A DNA stretch of 39,217 bases, taken from assembly GCA_026414975.1 (NCBI GenBank), contig JAOAHZ010000004.1, forward strand, positions 240,891 through 280,107, written 5' to 3'. Each line of letters begins with the position of its first letter. Position 1 is the first letter of the stretch. Source of the DNA: Bacteroidia bacterium (lineage in GTDB: Bacteria; Bacteroidota; Bacteroidia; SpSt-205). The notes below the pieces were generated by a model. The model did no database searches, had not been told where the DNA came from, and saw only the letters and a program-made list of their open reading frames with translations. Position numbers and translations under genes: made by a program. This document shows positions 34,248 through 39,217 of this stretch, one piece after another.

Positions 34248-36332
34248 ATGCGGTGGAGCTGCCTTCTGGGTCTCCTTTGGGCTCAGCCAAGTTTTGTTGA
34301 GAAGCAAGCTAATCAGGGTAACTTCCGAGTTACTGTCAATAACCTCGGAATGATAGGCAATAGTTTCAAAGGCAGCTACCTCGTCCAAGGCTTCAAGTCG
34401 GCTGAATACCCCAAGGGTTCCAGTATAGAACATGTGTTTGAGGGGGGGCTATGGATAGGGGCTAAAAAAGGCAACACAGTGGTAGTCTCCACTGGCGCCG
34501 TAGACGATCCTTCGGGGTATGTAACGGGCAAAGCTGGATTTGAATTCTCCGCTGAGCCCGGCGCAACCCTTTTAGAACGCAGCTCTCTACCTGATCAGGT
34601 TAACTATTCGGTAGATGCTGTGTCACACCAAGATTTTGTATCTGACTTTACAGACCGCTATACGATCGTACCCGGTACTCAGATACCTATACAAGGCTTA
34701 GAAAACGGGCCCCTCGGCGCCGATGTCCACTTTGAGGCGTATAACTGGAACTACTCCTTCGCAAATTTTTTCCTTCTGTACAACTTCACCATCCGAAATG
34801 TCAGTTCAGAGGTTTGGGATTCAGTATATGTGGGCTACTGGGTGGATGCGGTCATTCGGAATACGAACATCACACCAGCGGGAGCTGGTGGTACTCAGTT
34901 TTACAACCGAGGTGGAAACGGATATTTAGACACCCTCTTCACTGCTTATGAGTTTGATGTATCAGGCAACCCTGGCTTTACAGACACTTACTTCGGACTA
35001 AAATTCTTAGGGAGCGAGTATCGAGGGGAGTTTTTCCATCCTGCTCGTCGCCCTACTCCTCCGCCGGGTTTTGAAACGAACTTCCACAGTTGGACTTTCC
35101 GCGACTTTACGGGTCAGTTCCGCTCCCCCCAGAATGACAATGACCGCTGGATAAAGATGAGTACTTCTCTAACTGAGCGTAGCGACTGGGCTACCCTAGT
35201 GGTACCGGCTCTGCGAATCGCCGGAAATCGTTCTGTATTGGTCTCAGCCGGCCCGTTTCTGAATGTTCAACCCGGTGATAGCATACAAATAGCTTTTGCG
35301 TTTGTCTTTGCTCGCAAGACGGCTGATGGTAATCCCAACTCAGCCGATACCCCTCAGCAGAAGGAGGAATTCATTCGGCATCTACGCTGGGCCCAAGCTG
35401 CGTACGACGGCGAAGACGCTAATTTCGATGGCACATTAGACCCTGGTGAGGACCTCAACGGAGATGGGCGCCTGACGAGATTTCTCCTCCCTAGCCCCCC
35501 AAGCCCACCCCGTATTCGTTATGAAATAGAGTCTAACACCATACGTCTCTACTGGGACGCTTCGGCCGAAGAAAGCATAGACCCTATTTCCCGAAAGAAG
35601 GACTTTGAAGGCTACCGCCTCTATAAAACAACGCTCAGGTTTGATGTGAAGGATGTGGTAGATGTGCTGAAGGAGCTAAAACTGATAGCGCAGTTTGACC
35701 GTCCAGGGAATGGAATAGGCTACGACAACGGTTTTGGTCGCGCCAAACTCCCTGAGCCGAAGTACTTTCCCAATGATCCCACGCCTTATGTCTATATGTA
35801 TGAAATCAGAGATGTAGCGAATGGCTGGCAGCATGCGATAGCCCTTACGGCCTTCGATGAGGGTGATGCACTCCGAAACTTAGAATCCTTGGAGAGCAGC
35901 AAACAAGCGACCCTGCGTCGGGTCTTCGCAGGAGCTCCGCCCAATCGGGGATTTGCCCTTGGGGATCCGTATGTGTATCCCAATCCCTACTACGAACGGG
36001 CTGCTTGGGAGGGCGCATCTCAAGCCCACGAAGACCGACGAATTATGTTCGCCAATCTCCCACCCCACTGCGAGGTGTCTATTTATACCGTTGCTGGGGA
36101 TTTAGTCTATCGCTTTGAACATCATGCCAGTCATCCCGCCGCTCAAGTCCAGAATAGCCGCTGGTTTGAGACTTACGCTGATCCTAACCAGCTCGTGACA
36201 AGTGGGGGCGAACATGGCTGGAACCTCCTGTCTCGTACAGGGCAGATCATCGCCCGAGGCTTATACGTGTTTGCCGTGAAAGACTTAGAGACAGGAGAGA
36301 CGCGGACAGGTAAGTTTGTCATCATCCGATAG
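34248..36332 (+). CDS. Large secreted protein with EF-hand-like site and C-terminal sorting-type domain
   Basis: The product is 694 residues with a short signal peptide (MRWSCLLGLLWAQ). The body is beta-rich and contains a Ca-binding dockerin/EF-hand-like segment (DANFDGTLDPGEDLNGDGRL, about residue 393-412). An Ig/fibronectin-like part follows (RLYWDASAEESIDP...FEGYRLYKT). The last 120 residues or so (VYPNPYYERAAW, ANLPPHCEVSIYTVAGDLVYRF, ARGLYVFAVKD, TRTGKFVIIR) form a FlgD-like or type IX secretion sorting domain. It is probably exported and exposed on the surface. A GTG at 34245 is an alternative start. The next gene begins 4 bp after the stop and has a comparable C-terminal domain. Confidence 0.85.
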   Translation: MRWSCLLGLLWAQPSFVEKQANQGNFRVTVNNLGMIGNSFKGSYLVQGFKSAEYPKGSSIEHVFEGGLWIGAKKGNTVVVSTGAVDDPSGYVTGKAGFEFSAEPGATLLERSSLPDQVNYSVDAVSHQDFVSDFTDRYTIVPGTQIPIQGLENGPLGADVHFEAYNWNYSFANFFLLYNFTIRNVSSEVWDSVYVGYWVDAVIRNTNITPAGAGGTQFYNRGGNGYLDTLFTAYEFDVSGNPGFTDTYFGLKFLGSEYRGEFFHPARRPTPPPGFETNFHSWTFRDFTGQFRSPQNDNDRWIKMSTSLTERSDWATLVVPALRIAGNRSVLVSAGPFLNVQPGDSIQIAFAFVFARKTADGNPNSADTPQQKEEFIRHLRWAQAAYDGEDANFDGTLDPGEDLNGDGRLTRFLLPSPPSPPRIRYEIESNTIRLYWDASAEESIDPISRKKDFEGYRLYKTTLRFDVKDVVDVLKELKLIAQFDRPGNGIGYDNGFGRAKLPEPKYFPNDPTPYVYMYEIRDVANGWQHAIALTAFDEGDALRNLESLESSKQATLRRVFAGAPPNRGFALGDPYVYPNPYYERAAWEGASQAHEDRRIMFANLPPHCEVSIYTVAGDLVYRFEHHASHPAAQVQNSRWFETYADPNQLVTSGGEHGWNLLSRTGQIIARGLYVFAVKDLETGETRTGKFVIIR

Positions 36333-36336
36333 CATT

Positions 36337-38469
36337 ATGCGGGTAAGACCGATAACCATAGGCTTGATGATGGGGTGGCTTTCAGCCCAAACCCCACCAC
36401 CTCTTGTAACCATCAGTCAAATTCAGACTCCCCAGAACTTAGCCACTGGGAACGATTCTTCCGTGCTTCACGGCCAGTATGTACGAGTACGAGGCGTCGT
36501 GGCAACCGAATGCGCCTGGCATCGGCACTTCGGCGTAAGTGGTGGCCCTACCAGCAAGCGCTGTAGCATCTGGCTCCTAGATACCAACCCCCCCTATCGG
36601 GGCCTTCAAATCCGTCGGCAAAATGTATCCAACCTTCCAAGTGGCTTTACCGAACTTGTGCAAGGCCAGTTTGTAGAGATTCGGGGAACAGTAGGCTACT
36701 TCCAGGGGGAAATACAGCTTAATGTGGATACAAACTTCTCACCCCTCATCTTAAACATTGGCGTGCCTCTACCACCCTCTACAGAGATTGAGCTGGACGA
36801 TATAAACTTCCCCAATGGGTCTCACAATATGCTGTCAGGGGAGCAGTGGCAAGGTAGCTTCGTGAAGGTTCGTAATCTTACGGTAACCGGAGTACAAACA
36901 AACCCCCTCCGCATCAGCGTAGTAGATGCCAACGGCAATCAGGGACTTATTTTTGGTGAGTTCAAGGGCTTGAGTAATAACTATCCTGTCGGCACCCGAT
37001 TGGATTCCGTGAAAGGTATCGTTTTACACTTCAGACCCTCCTCTGGAACTCCCATGTATGAGATTTGTCCATGGGCTGATAGCCTAATGTTTGTAGGCAA
37101 CCCTGTGCCCTCCGTATCTAATCTCAGACGCAATCCAGTATGTCCAAACGCCACAGCTTCCGTTACCGTCCAGGTCGATGTCGCCGGAAGTAGTTCGGAC
37201 CCCATTACAGAAGTCAAGCTATACTGGTCCACAGGTGCGAGTACGACTTATACGTCTATTGTGATGAGCCAAGTAGCCTCTACTTCCACTTACCAGGCGA
37301 CCCTTCCTGCACAGCCACAGGGGACTTATGTCCACTATTTCGTGGTCGCTAAAGATCAGAGCGGAGACACCGTCAAGTTTCCCCGTTTTGAGCCGCAAAG
37401 CTACCGAGTGAACAACGATGGTTGTCGCATCACTGATATTCAATATGTCATACCCTCAGTCTTATACGCCTATAACCCTTCTGGACGGCGAGATTATTTA
37501 GGTAGCGGATACAACAGGCTGGATGTGGCCAATGTACCAGGCGTAGTAACCGCTTCTGAAAATGACTTGGGATACATTCACATTCAGCAGCCTGGCGCCT
37601 CCGAATGGGCAGGTATTTGGGTCGTAACTACAAGCCAGATGCCTAATCTCCAGATTGGAGATAGCGTGGTAGTTACCAGCGCAGTAGTGGATGAATACTT
37701 CGGTTTGACCCGACTCCGCGATGCCCAAGTATCCCGAATCGGTCCTGCCTCAGCTCCGATCTCGCCCACTTTACTCCCTCTGAACTTAGTGTATGGAGAT
37801 ACTCAGTACGCTGCCACCGAACCATATGAAAGTATGCTTGTAAGATTCAGACACAGCAATACCTCTCAACGCCTGACTGTAGTCCAGCGTCAAGTAAGCA
37901 CTCAATCCCCCCACCAGGGTGATTATCGGGTCGGCATGGATGCCAGCGACCCCCTCAAAGGCATCCGAGTACTGGCTGGACGGCAAACCTCAAATATCTT
38001 CTCTTCCCTAAAAGTCTCGTATGTGAATGATAGCTCATGGGCAACTACGGATGGATTAATAGACCCTTTAATTCCTCTGTGTGTAGTTTATGACCCGACG
38101 ACCCAGTTAGATAGCTTACAAGGGATTTTGACCTATCAGTGGAACTTCATCAAGCTACTGCCCCGATACAGCCCAGATTTATTCAATGTAACGGGCAGCT
38201 CATGCGACTTATCCTCCTCTATGCTAACTGACAATGCTCTCCCTATGTGGGTAGGACCTAATCCGACTTCAGGGCTTCTACGCTTAGACGCCCCTGTTGA
38301 GCTCGGACCAGTAAAAGTCAGCCTCTATACCCTACAAGGACAGCGTCTAATAGAAGAGACTTTTACTACCTCCCGAGAATGGGATTTATCCACCCTACCA
38401 GCAGGGACCTATTTACTGAAAGCTAATACAGATAGGCTCCTCGGATTTTGGCGAGTCATAAAGCTCTGA
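36337..38469 (+). CDS. Secreted OB-fold/Ig multidomain protein with T9SS sorting domain
   Basis: The product is 710 residues from the ATG at 36337, with a signal peptide (MRVRPITIGLMMGWLSAQ). Two or three OB-fold-like modules are suggested by the pattern 'gqyVrVrGvV ... GqfVEIRGTV' (about 45-135, 165-255 and again near 410-520). An Ig-like module lies between them (VTVQVDVAGSSSDPITEVKLYWS...YVHYFVVAKD). The C-terminus is a standard T9SS type A sorting domain: VGPNPTSGLLRLD, VSLYTLQGQRLIEE, WDLSTLPAGTYLLKA, ending RVIKL. OB modules of this sort often accompany secreted nucleases, but no nuclease motif is present. The gene is the second of a two-gene operon closed by a strong terminator. Confidence 0.85.
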   Translation: MRVRPITIGLMMGWLSAQTPPPLVTISQIQTPQNLATGNDSSVLHGQYVRVRGVVATECAWHRHFGVSGGPTSKRCSIWLLDTNPPYRGLQIRRQNVSNLPSGFTELVQGQFVEIRGTVGYFQGEIQLNVDTNFSPLILNIGVPLPPSTEIELDDINFPNGSHNMLSGEQWQGSFVKVRNLTVTGVQTNPLRISVVDANGNQGLIFGEFKGLSNNYPVGTRLDSVKGIVLHFRPSSGTPMYEICPWADSLMFVGNPVPSVSNLRRNPVCPNATASVTVQVDVAGSSSDPITEVKLYWSTGASTTYTSIVMSQVASTSTYQATLPAQPQGTYVHYFVVAKDQSGDTVKFPRFEPQSYRVNNDGCRITDIQYVIPSVLYAYNPSGRRDYLGSGYNRLDVANVPGVVTASENDLGYIHIQQPGASEWAGIWVVTTSQMPNLQIGDSVVVTSAVVDEYFGLTRLRDAQVSRIGPASAPISPTLLPLNLVYGDTQYAATEPYESMLVRFRHSNTSQRLTVVQRQVSTQSPHQGDYRVGMDASDPLKGIRVLAGRQTSNIFSSLKVSYVNDSSWATTDGLIDPLIPLCVVYDPTTQLDSLQGILTYQWNFIKLLPRYSPDLFNVTGSSCDLSSSMLTDNALPMWVGPNPTSGLLRLDAPVELGPVKVSLYTLQGQRLIEETFTTSREWDLSTLPAGTYLLKANTDRLLGFWRVIKL

Positions 38470-38494
38470 TCGAGGTGCTTATTGCTCTGTCTAA

Positions 38495-38523
38495 GGGGGA
38501 GGCTAATCAGCCTCCCCTTTTTT
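38495..38523 (+). terminator. Strong Rho-independent terminator
   Basis: A 9-bp perfect stem, GGGGAGGCT/AGCCTCCCC, closed by an AATC loop, is followed by six T. It lies 26 bp after the stop of the secreted OB-fold protein and ends that operon. Confidence 0.95.
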
Positions 38524-38779
38524 GTTTAGACCTGTAGCCATTAGCGCACATAATCAGAAGGGTTACATCCAGATTCAACTCAAAGTAGAGTTTGGCTTTT
38601 TGCATGATGGGACACTTAGATTCAAAGGGTCGTTTAGGTGAATGACCAAGAACTATCGCCTTGAGAAGATTATTGAGGGCTGATTGAGTGTGAATGGTCA
38701 GCCGTCTCTATGGCTCATCTCTATGCTTGGGGCTTCACAGAGAAACGGAAAAATCATAAAAAAGAGATTGTGAGACAAG
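38524..38779. other. Gene-free region after terminator
   Basis: About 256 bp without a credible complete gene, AT-richer than its surroundings. Short open stretches on both strands read like protein, for example plus-strand MAHLYAWGFTEKRKNHKKE at about 38708-38764 and minus-strand NNLLKAIVLGHSPKRPFES. Each is cut by stops and has no start or recognised motif. It could be a decayed gene or transposase relic, but I cannot show that. Confidence 0.35.
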
Positions 38780-39217
38780 TCAAACCAGCTCATACCGCCG
38801 CAGTATCTCGGCCAGGTCGGGATGAGTGCGAGCGTATTCTCGTAGAGATTGAACCAGGCGGCTGAGTTTGATTGAATCTTTTTGTAGTTCGCTCACTTCC
38901 TTCTCTACGGGTTCTAAGGCCTTTCGCCTATCCCAGAGTATGAATCCAATGAGGCCTGCGATAGAGGCTAACATAAGCCCTATCAAGCTCAGCAAGGTGT
39001 AAAACTGCGCATCTGAACGGCTCTCCATACGGGCAAGCTGGGAGCGTAGCTCTGCCATCTCCTGCCGATATTGCTCTCGGAAAGCAGTCATTTCCTGCCG
39101 ATACTGCTCCCGAAAGAGAGTCAGTTCCTTCTCCACGCCGGCTACCCGTTCTTCCAAGCGGACAAGTCTATCCCTATCTGCCAGCGTGTAGGGCACGGGC
39201 TGGTTAGCTGGCTCCTG
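38780..39217 (-). CDS. Coiled-coil membrane protein, 5' end cut by window
   Basis: The reading frame stays open to the right edge of the window, so the true start may lie outside; an in-frame GTG at 39196 gives 138 residues. The N-terminal half is a charged coiled coil with an 11-residue repeat (FREQYRQEMTA, FREQYRQEMAE; 33-bp period in DNA). One membrane helix follows (about 71-89, TLLSLIGLMLASIAGLIGFIL) and then a second helical stretch. Coiled coil plus a single TM resembles CCDC90/DUF1640-like bacterial proteins, but this is only a likeness. Function unknown. Confidence 0.7.
   Translation of the reverse strand, partial: QEPANQPVPYTLADRDRLVRLEERVAGVEKELTLFREQYRQEMTAFREQYRQEMAELRSQLARMESRSDAQFYTLLSLIGLMLASIAGLIGFILWDRRKALEPVEKEVSELQKDSIKLSRLVQSLREYARTHPDLAEILRRYELV

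Overview
The window reads as a chromosomal segment of a member of the Bacteroidota. Several independent signs agree. Promoter-like sequences match the Bacteroidota -7 element TAnnTTTG. Two secreted proteins end in FlgD-like or type IX secretion (T9SS) sorting domains. FtsZ ends in a Bacteroidota-type tail (NNPRLYENAD). A GGGP synthase of the PcrB type is present, and start codons generally lack strong Shine-Dalgarno sequences. The gene layout is very compact, with many ATGA overlaps. A thermophilic lifestyle is a guess based only on the long CRISPR array and its Tneap-type Cas proteins.

Left third (1-12060): a complete type I-B (Tneap/Cst-like) CRISPR-Cas locus. The array has 48 repeats and 47 complete spacers. 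By repeat orientation it is transcribed leftwards, from a leader at 3187-3383. The cas genes cas6-cas8-cas7-cas5-cas3-cas1-cas4 form one tight minus-strand operon. cas2 is flipped onto the plus strand, between the leader and cas4, and cas1 precedes cas4. Two spacers are 33/36 identical and differ in a codon-like way, which suggests repeated immunisation against the same gene of diverged viruses.

Middle (12061-16656): a lipocalin-like lipoprotein, then a minus-strand TetR - TolC - periplasmic adaptor operon with no inner-membrane pump, and a divergent nitrilase-family omega-amidase. 16730-23474 is the distal part of a dcw (division and cell wall) cluster: ftsW-murG-murC-ftsQ-ftsA-ftsZ. It covers lipid II completion, UDP-MurNAc-Ala ligation, the divisome and the Z-ring. 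Next come a small membrane protein, GGGP synthase, an uncharacterised secreted protein and a convergent minus-strand operon (TPR protein, small secreted protein, Na+/solute symporter).

Right third (28586-39217): a large AsmA-like envelope protein, a secreted TPR protein that seems to keep only the start of a CHAT domain, a tRNA-Arg(ACG), two large secreted proteins in one operon ending at a strong terminator, a gene-free 256-bp stretch, and a coiled-coil membrane protein cut by the window edge.

The most general new signal is promoter architecture. An exact TAnnTTTG lies precisely 4 nt upstream of the ATG in four separate transcription units, one of them with a perfect TTG-N19 upstream element. 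This implies leaderless mRNAs. The most interesting locus is the rearranged cas2/leader/cas4 junction with its short repeats and inverted repeats.
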